NCBI GenBank assembly: GCA_001430745.1 | Contig: KQ482042.1 | Coordinates: 1,847,202 to 1,876,851 of the forward strand | Source of the DNA: Auxenochlorella pyrenoidosa | Taxonomy: Eukaryota > Chlorophyta > Trebouxiophyceae > Chlorellales > Chlorellaceae | DNA: 29,650 bases | Reading direction: 5' to 3' | Shown: one piece after another, positions 1-11,129 of the stretch | How the letters are laid out: each line of letters starts with the position of its first letter | Numbering within the stretch: position 1 is the stretch's first letter | Made by a program: the position numbers and the translations under genes | The notes under the pieces: generated by a model | What the model saw: the letters and a program-made list of their open reading frames with translations, nothing else | Told to the model about the DNA's origin: nothing | The model's database searches: none

Positions 1-3000
1 ATGGCAGCGGTCGCCGCGTCGGCGGCGCCGCCGCTGCTGGCGCTGCCGCCGCCGTCAGCGCCGCAGCCGCTGGCGCTGGGGCTCGCGCCGCCGTCGGTGT
101 GGCCTTCAACCTCCCGCTGCCGCTTGCCGCTGCTGAGGCAGTCCGCGGCGGTGGCGCCGCTGCCGCTGGCGGCGCCGCCCTCGCCCTCCGACTCGCTGTC
201 GGGCGCCAGGGCGGAGATGAGCTCCTCAGGCACCCGGCACAGCTCCTCGATGTTCACGCCCGACTCAAACAGAGCCTGGGAGGGGTAGGCCAGCAGGCCG
301 GGCAGCACAGCGGAGGCGGTGCAGGCGCCGCGGTGGCGGGGCGCATGGCTGCACCACGCGCTCCTGCAGGCCAGGGGCAAACGAGGCAGGGGAGGCGGGG
401 CGCCTGCTCAAGTGGGGCACGCGGGTGCAATGGTTCCCAGGCAGCTCTAAATGACACGTTCCCAGATGTACCAGGTGCGGCATGCACAGCTGGCTGAACA
501 GGAAAGGCACGCAGGGCGCACAGGACCGCACGCACCTGCCGCAGCCGCGCCAGGCGCCGCGGGTGGGCGGCTCCTGCCCGAGGCGCACGCACTGCGCATT
601 GTGGATGGCGAGCGCCAGCGGTGGCAGGCAGGCGCTATGCAGCGGGCCCGTGGGGACGGCAGCAAGCAGGCTGGCGGGGCTGGACAGGGCCATGAGCTTC
701 ACGGGGGCTGCAAGGGGCAGGGCCAAAAAAAAGTGGGTCAGCCGAAAGGTCAGCGTTTGACAGGGGCGGGCGCAGATGGGGGGGTGCTTACATTAGCCGG
801 TACATGTGCTTGGCGTTGCGCATTGCAAGCCTGCGGCCACACAACAGCTGCGAATGTGCCCGGCATGCATGACAGGCAGAAAAAGGCGCAGCCGCCCTCG
901 GCCACGAAAACGCAAAAGCAGACCCCACACAAGCAAATGCAACGCATGAAGTTGTGCTGCCCTCCTTAACCGGGAGAGGTGCCAGAAATGGCACTCACCT
1001 GGCGACTGCACCTCCGCATAGTCCTCCAGGCTGCCAGGCAGCGGCGACTCGCTCCAGCAGGAGTCGCCCTTGCTCAGCCGCTGCGGCGTGACAGGCTCCT
1101 CTCGCAGGGTGCCAGCAGCCTCGCCGCAGCACTCGCCAGCCGCTACGCACTCTGCTGCCGCCTGCTGCTGCTGCTGCTCCTGTGGCTGCTGCTCCTGCGG
1201 CTGCTGCTTCCGCTGCTCCTCTTCCTGCAGCACCGACTGCCGCTGCAGGGTGTCGAGGCTGCCGTGGCGCTCAGCCGGAGCGGCTAGCACCGCTGCGCCC
1301 ACCCGCAGGCTCTGCTGCGCCTTGGCTGATGCGGCATTTGCTGCAGGTGGCTGGCTGGTGCAAAGCCTACAGCAGGGGCACAACCAAATCATTGCATGAG
1401 CTGCGTGGGCAGAGAACGAGCCAGGCACATGCAACAGGCGGTCGGCAGGCGGCGGCCCGGAACGTCCCGCGCACCACTCGTCCTCTAGCAGCTTGGCCTG
1501 GGCCTCGAGCTCCTCCGCACAGCATTGGATATCGGCGTTGCCCTCAACGAGTGCGCCAGGGAGCACGGAGAGGCTCATCGCGGACAAGTCCTCTGTAAGC
1601 AGGGACTCCTGCGTAGCCGGAAGGTGGCGGTGCGTGTGAGACGCCGGCGGGGCTTGTGACAGATGCCAAACGCGAACGGGGCACGCAGAACACGGGAAGG
1701 CCGAGCGGCCCACCGGCAGCGTTTCGGAGCTCAGGGGCTTTGCCACCTCCCTCATAGGCGTGATCGGGGCTTCGAGGGAGGGGAATACACTAAGACACAG
1801 ATGCCAGCGGCAAACGGGGCACGACACGCATGCGCCTTGGAGGAAGGAGGAGGAACATGCCAGAGGGCACCAAACTCCCAGGGAGACCCGCCCCTCTCAG
1901 CGACCCTAGAGGTCGAGGAGAGGCCAAGGAAGCGGGCAGAGAACGCCCGGACCAGCCCAGCAGCCCCAAAGGGACCATCACCATCTGGCGCCACACGCCC
2001 CGCCTCTCCCCCGGCTTGTTGCAGCGTGCAATTTTCCCTCCTAGACCCCGATCGCACGATACCAGAGGCGATGGGTGGCCGGGAGAGAGTGGTTTGAACT
2101 CGTGCCACCCTTCTCACCGTGCAAACCCTCGTCCTGAAGCGCGCGCTCCGCGCATCAATTGTGCATCCAGAAGGCATGCATGACAAGCTTAGAGCAACAA
2201 ACGCACCTGCAGGGCCTCCTCCGGCGCCAAAGCCCACTCTGCAGGCAGCCGCAGTCCCAGCGCTTGGATAGGCTCCAAAAATAGAGTAGACATCCTCAGG
2301 AAGAGCGGATCGGGTGTTGGTTGGGTGGGAGCTGAAGTGAAGTGGGGGCCAGCCAAGAGGCGGGAAGGAGTCTGGGCGCTCTGGTGGGATGTGGGGCCCC
2401 TTTTCCGACACTTGGGAGCCGGCAAGGGTGCGATTGAATGGCGAGAGCGCGTAGGGTCGCCGTGTTGTGGCCCTGCTGTTGACATCAGCTGCCAGCCAGC
2501 ATTGCGCGCATTGCTGGCAGTTGCGAAGCGGCCCCTGCTCCCCACCCTCTCATCTGCCAATTTAGCCATGGGAGTCAGCATTACAGGCGAGCAGGAAGGC
2601 ATTCAGGGACCAGCAGCAAGGGAAACAGTGGCGTGCGCCATGCGTGAGTGGTTCCCGCCTCTGCCTGCGCCCGCCGCTGGCGGCAGCGGCGGCGTGTCCC
2701 CGCTCACAATGCTGCTGCTGCTGCCGCCTGCAAGGCCACCGCCAGCCCCCAGGGTTTTGAGGGTGGCAGGGGAGGGGCTGCGGCCACGCGCCATCGCTGC
2801 CTCGGCCGCAGCCAGCGCAGCGTCCACCTCAGCGAGCACGTCGTCCACCGATGCCGGCGCTGCTGCCGGCGCTGCTGTGCCGCCCTCCCCACCGCCTGCC
2901 ATGCCCGGCAGCTCCAGCAGCTGCAACACAGACAGGGGTGGCTCCTCCGCTGCGCTCTCCTGAGGAATTGTGGCCTGTGACAGCAGGGCGGCAGGACTAA

Positions 3001-6000
3001 TGCGCAGGCCTGGGTAAGGAGGGCTGACAGGCAATGTGCGGCACACGTGCTGCGCCATGTGGTGGCAGTATATGCAAGGGCGCCTGCCTCGCTCTGAGCA
3101 TGGGTAGAGCAGATTACAGGCTGCTTTAGTTGTGCTACCGGGCATGGGGCAGAACTGCATGGCTTGCCAGTGCAGAGCTGTAGCCAGTGCACGCGGACTT
3201 CCAGCATTCCGACCCTGCACATCCAGCGCTGCTGCAGCCTCAGCCCCGCCAGCCCCCTCCCACCAGAGCAATGCGGTCGCCATCCAGCAGCGAGGTCTGC
3301 CGCATGTGCTTGTACACGCTGCGCAGCCGCTGCGCGCGCTTGCTGCTGTGGGCAGAGCCGTTTGCGTATGGTGCGCCGTCGCCCTGCACCGGGTGTAGGT
3401 GCGGGTGCCCAAGTTGGGCCGGCGCGATGTTGGTGCGTACGGCAAGCACGATCTTGAAACAATCAGCAAGCACTGCAGGCGGCCATGGCGGGCGGCCAGC
3501 AAAACCCGCGTTAAAGCCCCGCAGGCAGCCGGCCAACCTGCATCACGCGCGGCATCAGCGCTGCGGCTGCCGCGGGCTGGAAGCGCCCGCCGCCTGCCGC
3601 CGCTTGCTTGAAGAGCGGCACAGATACCAGCGCCGCCGCCAGCGCGTCCTCCAGCTGCGCCGCACTAGTAGACCCCCGCCAGCCAGCCAAAAAGGCCGCG
3701 GCGCGGCGCTGCTCATCCGCACTGAACTCCTGCAGGGCTGCGGGTGCCTGCCAGAACCGCTCCCACTGCTGCAGCGCCACATCCCGCCCCGGCACCTCGC
3801 CGCCCTCAACGTCTGCCCGATCTGCTGGCCCCACTGCCAGCCGGGGCAGCACGTCTTGGCAGCCAGGCACCGCCAGGCCCTCCAGTCCGGGCTGGCCAAG
3901 CTGCACTGCCAGCGCGTGCAGCGCTGACCGACACACGCACAGCACAGCACAGGCCTGTGCAGCAGACAGTCTCTCCAGCCGGCTGCCGCCGCTGCCGCCA
4001 TCGGCTGCTGCTGCTGCCGCCAACGTCGCTGCTGCTGCCCCACCGTTCACGCCCGCTGCTTGTGCCGGCGGCAGGCTGCCTGCCTGCAGCACCTCCAGCT
4101 GCAGCGCTGCCAGCATGGTGACAGCCTGGGGCAGCGCAGCGGCCGGCGCCGCACCCAGCAGCGCTGCCAGCGTTCGATCGGCTGCGACGAATGCGGCGGG
4201 CCGGCTGTCCGGGAGGCCCGCCTCGTGCCACAGCGCCGACAGCAGGGTGCCCGCCTGCTGCTCCTTAAGCCCGTCTGGTGCCGCAGGCAGCAGCTGCAGC
4301 AGCAGCGCGTGTGCCAGCAGCCGCTGCTGCGGGCCCCAGTGCACCATGATTCCAGCCAGCTCTTGCAGGAGCAGCGAAGGGAAGGTGCGGGCGGCACCAC
4401 CGCCTCGTCGCGGCATCTGCAGGCCAGAGGCACAGGTCCCAGGGGTGCGCCAGGTCGGGCAGCGGGCTAGCCGCCGGCTTGCCGCAAAACAAGCCCATGC
4501 GTGCGCTGGCACTTGAGCTTGTTTGCAGGCAGCAGGCGGGTGCTGCAAGCTTGCTGACATGGCCGTCACAACGCGGCTTCACCAGCCGGCCCCCCCTTCC
4601 ACCCCCACCCCCCGGGGCTCTGTGCCCCTCACCTTGGGCGGCACCAGCTGCACCGCCTGCGCCGCCACCATGCAGCACTGCAGCGCCGCCGTTGAGATGG
4701 GCGCCGCGCCGCGCAGCCTGGTGATGGTGCTGCCCACCGCCTCGACCAGCTGGGTGCAGTCCTGCACCTGCTGCGCCAGCTGCGAGATAGCTGCCAGCAC
4801 CTGCGGCTGCAGGTCGGCAGGGGCAGCGGCCGCCGCCGCCGCCGCTGTTGGGCTCACGTGCCGCAGGTGCTGCAGCCGCGGCAGCTCGACCTCCTGCTGC
4901 GCCGCCGGCGCCGCGGTTGCTGCTGCATTCCCGCTGGCAGCTGCTGCTCCCTGCTGCTGCTCATGCGCCGGGGGTGGCGCAAGCGTGGTGGCTGGCGGCG
5001 TGGCCGGTTCCCGTTCTGCAGGCATCGGTGGCACATCCTCCCGGAGGCTGCCATGGCTGCTGGCAATCACCGCGGGCAGCTCCCGCAGCGCCAGCAGCAA
5101 CGCAGGTGCTGCCAGGCCAGCCTCCAGCTGCCTGCCCTCTGTGACCGCCAGCGCCAGCACGGCGGCGCGCTCTGCCGGCGTCAGCTGCTCCGCCGTGGCC
5201 ACGTGGCGCAGCAGCGTGGAGAAGAGCAGGTAGCGCTGGTGCTCCTGCTCGCACGCCTGCTGCATCACCGCGATGCTTGTCTCCGCCACGGCGCTGCCCA
5301 GCCAGCGGTGGCGGCCGTCCAGGAAGCGCATCACAAACTCGAGCACCTTTTTGCCCTCTGCCGCATCCTGCGGTTGGGGCGGAGCGCGGGCAGCACACCG
5401 CAAGGCAGGGTCAAGCCGCACCCACCGCAGGCTCAGCAGGGGATGCGCAGGAAGTTGAGATCCACACCCGGCTGGTGGCACGGAAAAGGCCGGCTGGGTG
5501 GCGGCGAGTCCTGTTTGTGCGGCACGTTGGCGCGCAAGCTGCAGCCCGTGCAGCGCAACCCCTGGGAACACACGCACTGGCGGGCGCCAGCACAGCCATC
5601 AAGGCAAGCAGGCTGCGTCCCTAACCGGCACAGGCCGGCCGCACCCACCCGCGTCATGTGTGCCAGCTCCTCAAACACCAGCAGGGCCGCCACGTCGGGC
5701 GGCGAGGCGCCCACGGCGTGGCTGATGCTGCCGCGGCTGAGGGTGTCCACCCGCGCCAGGTCGTGCTCCCCAAGGGCCTGCAGCGCGGCACGAGGCGACA
5801 TGTACTGCCCCTGCGACGACAGGGGGCATCCGTACCGCGGGGCACAGCCGGCATGTGTCAGTGCGCTGCAGCCTCGTTGGGTGGGCCAGCGCATGTGGTT
5901 GGCTCTCAAAGCACCGTGCCATCATGCTGGCCGGCACCTGCAGCCGGCGAGTGGCTCGAATGCGGGTCCGCCCCCAAGCTCAGTCTTTCGGTCCAGCCCC

Positions 6001-7628
6001 TGCCCAGACCCCAGACCCCCCAGGCCCGGCCCTCGCCTGCGGCGCGCCGCGCCCCGAGGCATCCACGCAGGCCAGCACCGCAAAGGTGATGGTGTGCAGG
6101 TGGTAGGAGACGTAGGAGAGGCGCGCGCAGAAGCGCAGGTGCTCCAGCAGCGCACGCAGGCAGCCCGCCCGCACCAGGCCCCACTCCTCCTCAGCCTCCC
6201 AGGCCGCCGCAGCCGCCTTGCTGCCGCCGCTGCTGCGCGCTGGGCTGCCACCGCCGCCTGCGGCCCCCGCGGGCGCCGCTGTCACCAGCGGCTTGCGGGG
6301 CAGCGCATTCTCGCACAGCAGCGGCACAAACGCCTCCAGCTGCGGCACATAGTCCGAGGTAAACTGCAGCGCAGGCGGGCAGGGGGGTCTGTATGAAGAG
6401 CAGCGACGGCGCTTGCAAGATTGAGAAAGGCGCAGGCAGCAGGGCAACAAAGCAGCACCTTCTCACAGAGTGCCGCCAGCCACAGCCACAGCCACAGCTC
6501 TTGCCTGGCACTTGATGAAGTCGATCAGCAGGTCAACGCCCAGCTTACGGAGGCGGGGCGACGGGTGCGTGAGCAGCAGGCCCACCACGCTGCCCAGGTG
6601 CGGCTCGCGGAAGGGGATGAGGTGCTTGCGCCCTGCCAGCCCAAACAGCAAACTGCAGGGTGCGGCAGAGGGCACAGGCGACGTGCACGGGTCGACAGAG
6701 GGTGCAGGTAGTCTGATGCACGGTGTTTGTTTGTGTGATTCCCGGCGCGCGACGCGTGAGCTCCCCTGCTAGGCTGTGCATCACCTGTTGGCGCCACCTC
6801 AGAACATGCGGTGTGCTATTGCACCACACAGCCCCAAGCACACAGAACCATGCAAAGCGCCTGACCCCACCAGCCAGCGCAGCTGGCCTGCCAACCACAG
6901 CGCGCCCCGCGCAGGCACCCACCCCGGACCAGCGCTGCGCCGCCAGCCCACCCGGCCGGGAGCAGCCGGCAGTGCCCAGGCTCGCACCTGCGTCGCATCA
7001 CCACTGTGCGCACCACCAGCTCGTTGGCCAGCAGGTTGCTTTTCTCCGGCCGGCTGTCCCTCAGCAAGTGGGCGTACGTCTCCACAGCCAGCTGCACGTA
7101 CCCAAAGTTGCCCGCCCGCAGGTCGGCGTACAGCCGGCGCTGCAGCCGGCGCGACACCTGCGGGGACAGGGTCCGAGGGGTGGCTACGCTTGGCCGGCCG
7201 AGCGTGCAAACTGCCTGCCTGGGCGCAGCAAGCTTGGCATGGCACCTGCGCTGCTGGCTGCACAGGGTGCAGAGCTTTGCGGCAGGGATGGCCACCGGAT
7301 GCGTTGCGCAGCCCAACACAGCCGTTTGCCAGCCGCCTCGCAGGAGCAGCTGCAGCTGCGAGGCAGGGCATCAAACTGGTGCATGCAGCGCGCATGGCTT
7401 TGAGAAGGCTCCCAGGTGCGCCGCTGCAGCACGTACCTTGGGGACGCGATGCTCGTTCTTGTCCAGGTACTCAGCCAGCTTCTTGATCTTCCGCTCCACA
7501 GTGATGCCCAGCGGCTTGCCAAACGACGGCTCCACCACCGGGAAGACGTCCGGCACCAGCAGGTTGTACCTCTTGACGGGCACGCGCGCCGTGGCGGCCA
7601 CGCCAAAGCAGTTGCAGTTGCAGTCCAT
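1..7628 (-). CDS. EFR3: EFR3-like protein (plasma-membrane tether of the PI4-kinase complex), 3' end outside window
   Basis: Known role of the family: EFR3 proteins (EFOP/SRL2-like in plants) are palmitoylated Armadillo/HEAT-like scaffolds that hold PI4-kinase III alpha at the plasma membrane. Seen: ATG at 7628, then a CNCNC cluster at residues 3-7 (likely palmitoylation sites) and the basic stretch VPVKRYNLLVPDVFP, typical of plant EFR3. Exons, all in phase: 7628-7437, 7157-6988, 6652-6505, 6363-6037, 5810-5649, 5367-4633, 4416-3538, 3383-3264, 2974-about 2665, 2331-2207, 1608-1475, 1366-999, 707-536, 363-1 (open). Helical repeats fill exons 2-7; EEPPLSVLQLLEL in exon 9 resembles the family's C-terminal motif. 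Introns 3 and 4 start with GC. The end of exon 9 is uncertain (2665 GC donor, or a GT donor near 2740), and exon 13 could instead end at 472 and join 275. About 1400 residues are visible against roughly 1000 in plants; the extra part is Gln-rich and low-complexity. The family call is firm for exons 1-7, weaker for the last four exons. Confidence 0.83.
1148..1235 (-). repeat. CAG/CTG repeat encoding a Gln-rich tract in the EFR3-like protein
   Basis: On the minus strand, exon 12 carries interrupted CAG triplets encoding QQPQEQQPQEQQQQQ. The unit QQPQE occurs twice in tandem before the pure Gln run. It lies in the non-conserved C-terminal extension, so it is probably disordered and may vary in length between strains. 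Confidence 0.85.
6036..6036 (-). other. GC-AG intron donor (EFR3 intron 4)
   Basis: Exon 4 ends GCGCCGCAG and the intron begins GCGAGG. Phase 0 joins RGAPQ to GQYMSPRAAL at 5810. No GT donor nearby preserves both the frame and the length. Confidence 0.75.
6504..6504 (-). other. GC-AG intron donor (EFR3 intron 3)
   Basis: Exon 3 ends in CAG and the intron begins GCAAGAG. Only this GC donor keeps the frame (phase 0) into the acceptor before 6363. The nearby GT at 6511-6510 would shift the frame. Confidence 0.8.
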
Positions 7629-8163
7629 GGCGGGGCCGCAGCAGCCGAATGGTGATTGGGCTGCATCAGGCAGACAAGCCAACGCCGGGCGGCGGCGGCA
7701 CAACGTCGTTGGTCCTTGGCGGGGAGCCTGGTGATCGGCCCTGGCATGGCAGCGACACTCATCGCAGCCTTGTGGTCGCGCCAGTGCAATGTTCGAGAGT
7801 CAGGCCGGCCACTCGAAGCAAGAGGAGCCTGACATGTCGAGCCCCAGAGTGATCGGGCCCCTGCTCACCTGTCGGTGTGAAAGAAGGCGCCTGGATCACG
7901 TATGCTGAGCGATGCGCGCTCCCACACCCCCAAGCAAGCTCCAGAGCAAGTCAAGCGAACCGAGCTCTTTGCAGGCTACAGGCGAGCCTTGCACCAAGCA
8001 TGGAGTTGTACATCCCTGCAGGAACAGGCGCTCAGGAATTGATGGGTTTCGGAAGAGCATCCAGCAAGGCAGAAACCCTCGCAAGGCCTCGTGTCGTCTC
8101 GTCTCACGTTTCTTCACAATCGCCCTGTCACCGCCTCTCGATCATTTGGCTCAGCAATCCGGA
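7629..8163. promoter_or_regulatory. Shared upstream region of EFR3-like gene (-) and small organellar protein gene (+)
   Basis: There are 535 bp between the two divergent start codons. No convincing exon is seen on either strand; the open frames here lack codon bias or clean splice sites. It presumably holds both promoters and 5' UTRs. No TATA box is obvious. Confidence 0.5.
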
Positions 8164-9162
8164 ATGGCCGCCGCCTTGTGGCGCGCCAGCAACCGCCCCT
8201 CGCTGCTGCGCGCGCCAGACCGCTTTTGGCGCGCGGTGGCGTGCAGTGCAAGCGCCCAGAAGGGCATCCCGCTGCAGACAGAGCTGGCAGAGCTGCGCCA
8301 AGCGCTGGTGAGCACACCGGTTGCTGGGCGGTGGCGGGGCCAAGCAACGAGCAAGGCCAAGCAACGAGCAAGAGGCCCAGCATTCTTGGCTTGTGAAGCA
8401 TGCAATTGAGAGTAACCAGGCTCGTCTCAAGCTCGCAAATGGACACATGGTTTGGCTTGCAGCAGCTTAACCGGCGGCAGCAGATGTGGTAGCAGGGCGG
8501 CATTTGTAACGTGTGAAGCGCACACAGAATCTCCGCACTCGCCGTGCATGGGGCCGCTGCATCTGTCCAGGTTTCCAAGCTGTAAGGACACAACAGATTC
8601 TTCCTGGAGGATTTGTGTTACGTGACGCTAATTTAACAGATTTTGTCAAGTGCGTGCAACCTCCCGGACTTCACATCCTCGTGCTCTGCCAGCGTGTGCA
8701 GGAGGAGGCGGTGGCCAGTGCAGAAATGGTGGGCGCCTCAGCCCAGCAGCTGCTGCTGGAGACTGACCCCGCGGCACGCGGACCTCGTGAGCAGTATGAG
8801 CGGTGAGGCCTTGCATGTACTGCTGGACCTGCTTGGAGAACGCTGCTTGGTCCACAGCCACTGCAGCTTATTGTCTCTGCCGGGCCCGGACTTGGCCATG
8901 CCTCCTGCTGAAGCCCCACGCTTGCGCTGCCTCCTGCTGCAGGCACTACGGCGAGCTGGCCCTCCTCCAGCTACATGCTGCGCTGGAGCGCGCACAGCTC
9001 CTCCGCAGCAGGCTTGGCGACGAGGCGGCGGATGCCCTGCTGCGGCGCGAGCAGCTTGCGCTGCCCCTTGCGGACGCGATGCTGTGGCGTGACCGCACAA
9101 CAGCGGCGCTGGATGCCTCGCAGCGGCGTGCCGAGGCAAATGAGGTGGTGTGCGACAGCTGA
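8164..9162 (+). CDS. Small putatively organelle-targeted helical protein, family not recognised
   Basis: Three exons join in phase: 8164-8307, 8702-8802 and 8943-9162 (stop TGA at 9160-9162), giving 154 residues. The ATG was chosen because it opens an Arg/Ala/Trp-rich, nearly acid-free leader (MAAALWRASNRPSLLRAP) followed by AVACSASA, which resembles a plastid or mitochondrial presequence with its cleavage site. The rest is charged and predicted alpha-helical (for example LAELRQAL, LLQLHAALERAQLL, DEAADALLRREQLALPLADA), rich in Ala, Leu, Glu and Arg, probably a short coiled coil. There is no membrane segment or catalytic motif. I do not recognise the family. Donors are GTGAGC and GTGAGG with clean CAG acceptors. 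It is divergent from the EFR3-like gene and convergent with polyprenol reductase, whose stop lies 230 bp away. Confidence 0.68.
8338..8371 (+). repeat. Perfect tandem duplication of a 17-bp unit in an intron
   Basis: The unit ggccaagcaacgagcaa occurs at 8338-8354 and again at 8355-8371 with no mismatch, inside intron 1 of the small organellar gene. No function is implied. Confidence 0.9.
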
Positions 9163-9392
9163 CGCAAGCTGGCGATGGTGACAGGAGTGGATCAAATGCT
9201 GCCACGAACCTATGCATGCTACCTCACTGTACATACAAGCTCGATGCCCGGCACATGTGCCTCAACTCAACTCAGCTGCTGCGCATCATTCTCTGCTCTT
9301 GCACCTTTCATTGCCTCCCATGCTCCTTGAACCCCTGCTTGCCATGCCCCGCACAACAGGGCTTGACAGCAGCGCATCAGATTTTCACAAGT
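9163..9392. other. Convergent 3' spacer
   Basis: 230 bp lie between the stop of the plus-strand small protein and the stop of polyprenol reductase. It should hold both 3' UTRs. I found no TGTAA motif on either strand and no gene. Confidence 0.6.
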
Positions 9393-10932
9393 TCAGAACA
9401 CAAATGGGAACAGGGCGCGGCGGCGGCGTGGGTAGCTTTTGAAGTGCTCCCGGTACCATCGGTGCGTCATCCCTGCCGCTAGCGACAGATTTGTCACCTG
9501 CGAGCAAGAGCCGGTGGGGCAAGGAACGGCAGTAAACATGAAGAGAAAACCCGCTACCCTGTTACGTCCCCAGGCGCAGCGTGTGCGCCCTGCATGCCCC
9601 CGCCCGTTGTCAGCCAGCCACTCACCACCCACAGCAGCATGAGCCATGCGGTGGTGCGCCGCCCAGCGCCCGCCACCAGCGCCAGCCCGGCATAGATGAC
9701 CACCTCGCCGAGGTAGTGGGGGCAGGACACCAGCTCAAAGGCGCCACCTGCAGGGCGGAGGGGGCTGGCAGATGCTTCGCCTGCCTGCCTGTCCAGTCGC
9801 AGACAGGGAGGGCTTGTAGACAGACAAGGTCTTGGCGTGGCTGCCCTCGCTTGTCTTGATAGTATCCTGCGCCGCATGCTTTGCCCCTTGCAACAGCCAG
9901 CAACTAACATGGCTGTCGCGGCGCGGCCCCAGCTACCGCTGCCAGCCCAGCAGCACCGCACCTCGGGGGATCTTGTACGCCTGCCTGGCCCTGCTGCCGC
10001 CCCGTCGGCCCAGTGCCGCCAGCAGCCAGTGGGCGTGGCACTGCAGGGCGTTGCCCACCAGGAACACGGCCGCCCCCGCCAGCTGCAGCCAGCTGACCCG
10101 CGCCAGCACCCATCCCGGCTGTGGCAGCTGTGGCAGGACTGGCCATGCCAGCCGTTGGGCTGCCTGGGTGGCCAGCGCTGGGTAGGCAGTGGGCGGGAGG
10201 ACCGACAGCGACACCAGGAGGTAGTAGCTGCGCAGGGGAAGTGCAGAGCCAGGGAGCTTCAAGGGAGTGCAGGCCTGGGCTGCCATGCCACGGCGCATGT
10301 GAACAACGAGTCCCTGCCATTGCCTTGGCCCCACCTCATGCCGAAGAGGTAGGCGATGCCGTGCATGCGGGCACCAGGCGGGTAGGAGAGGAGCCCCACC
10401 GTCTCGGCCCAGCGCCGGCACAGGTGCAGCTGCAGCAGCGCCAGCGCCAGCGCAGCGCTCGCCCGCTGCCCCTCCGGCAGAGTAAGACCGGAGCCAAACA
10501 GCATCCAGGCCACAGCGGCGTTCCAGGTGGCGCCCAGCGCGTAGAAGTGGGAGAACCAGGCCTGTGGCACGGTCCAGTCAGAGAGCGGGCCCAGCGCGCG
10601 CGTCGCGGGCCGCAGGTCCATCAGCTTGCCGCGGCACGCCGACAGCTGCACCGCGGCTCTGCGGAGAGGAGGGCCGCACGGGTAAAGGGCGCAGGAGAAA
10701 CGCATCAGTGCCGGCAGAAAGAGCCGAGCAGCAGCAGTTAGCGGCGGGTGGCGGCGGGTGGCGGCAGCAGCAACTTGGGGCAGCAGTCCGTCGCTGTTGC
10801 GCACCTGAATCCTGAGGCCCATTGCAACGGCAGCAGGGCCACGGTGGATGCAAATGTGGCCAGACCCCAGTAGAGCAGCAGCAGCAGCTCAAAGTGGCGG
10901 CCCAGCAGGGCCAGGCTTTGCTGAAGCACCAT
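9393..10932 (-). CDS. Polyprenol reductase (SRD5A3/DFG10/PPRD family)
   Basis: Known role: reduces the alpha-isoprene unit of polyprenol with NADPH to make dolichol, the lipid carrier for protein N-glycosylation, in the ER membrane (EC 1.3.1.94). Seen: five exons in phase, 10932-10805, 10658-10335, 10227-9962, 9747-9626 and 9497-9393, giving 314 residues, the usual family length. Diagnostic motifs run in order: VPQAWFSHFYALG, RRWAETVGLLSYPPGARMH, LFGMSYYLL, AYKIPRGGAFELVSCPHYLGEVV, then the C-terminal THRWYREHFKSYPRRRRALF-PFVF. Several hydrophobic stretches fit a polytopic membrane protein, including FELLLLLYWGLATFASTVAL near the N-terminus. The frame is open further upstream, but the first in-frame ATG is at 10932. 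All donors are GT. It is divergently paired with MRS2. Confidence 0.93.
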
Positions 10933-11129
10933 CAGCAACGTGTATGAGTAATCGTACAAGCTCAAAGGCGGAATGGTGTAGGGAATCGAGGCGCAGCAAG
11001 CCCAGCACTAAAAAAGTGTCGGACTTGCTCCTCGTGGCGCCGATTGTACCCTCTTCATCTCAATTCTCACATACTTGCAAATTATCTCGCTCACCACATC
11101 TGCAAGTCAACCTAGCTAGGGCAATTTCG
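10933..11129. promoter_or_regulatory. Compact bidirectional promoter between polyprenol reductase and MRS2
   Basis: Only 197 bp separate the two divergent start codons, so both 5' UTRs and promoters must fit here or overlap. It contains the inverted repeat cactaaaaaagtg at 11008-11020 and is more AT-rich than the flanking exons. Promoter function is inferred from position only. Confidence 0.55.

Noticed and set aside
472..536. Double CxxC cluster (CGRCVRSCAPC), possibly a zinc site, in EFR3 exon 13
   Set aside because: It appears only if the strong CAG|GTGCGT donor at 535 is ignored. The model using that donor and the CTGCAG acceptor before 363 is in phase and preferred.
787..830. Possible extra EFR3 exon encoding MRNAKHMYRL with a GTAAGC donor
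   Set aside because: It looks protein-like, but its phase cannot join exon 12 and the next exon together. Exon 12 (999) joins 707 directly in phase with strong sites.
1148..1235. Regular short repeats that might be a CRISPR-like or structural array
   Set aside because: They are CAG triplets within an open exon encoding Gln; there are no spacers.
1752..2411. 219-codon open frame in EFR3 intron 10
   Set aside because: No domain, unbalanced composition, non-family sequence and no clean donor in its frame; the intron splices in phase without it.
4858..6396. 512-codon open frame on the plus strand
   Set aside because: It lies antisense to EFR3-like exons 4-6. It is Arg/Gln/His/Ala-rich with no domain, the usual by-product of GC-rich codons in the opposite gene, and it crosses that gene's introns.
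10932..10965. Longer polyprenol reductase start (SLYDYSYTLL leader)
   Set aside because: It would begin at a TTG codon. The first in-frame ATG is at 10932 and gives the normal family length.
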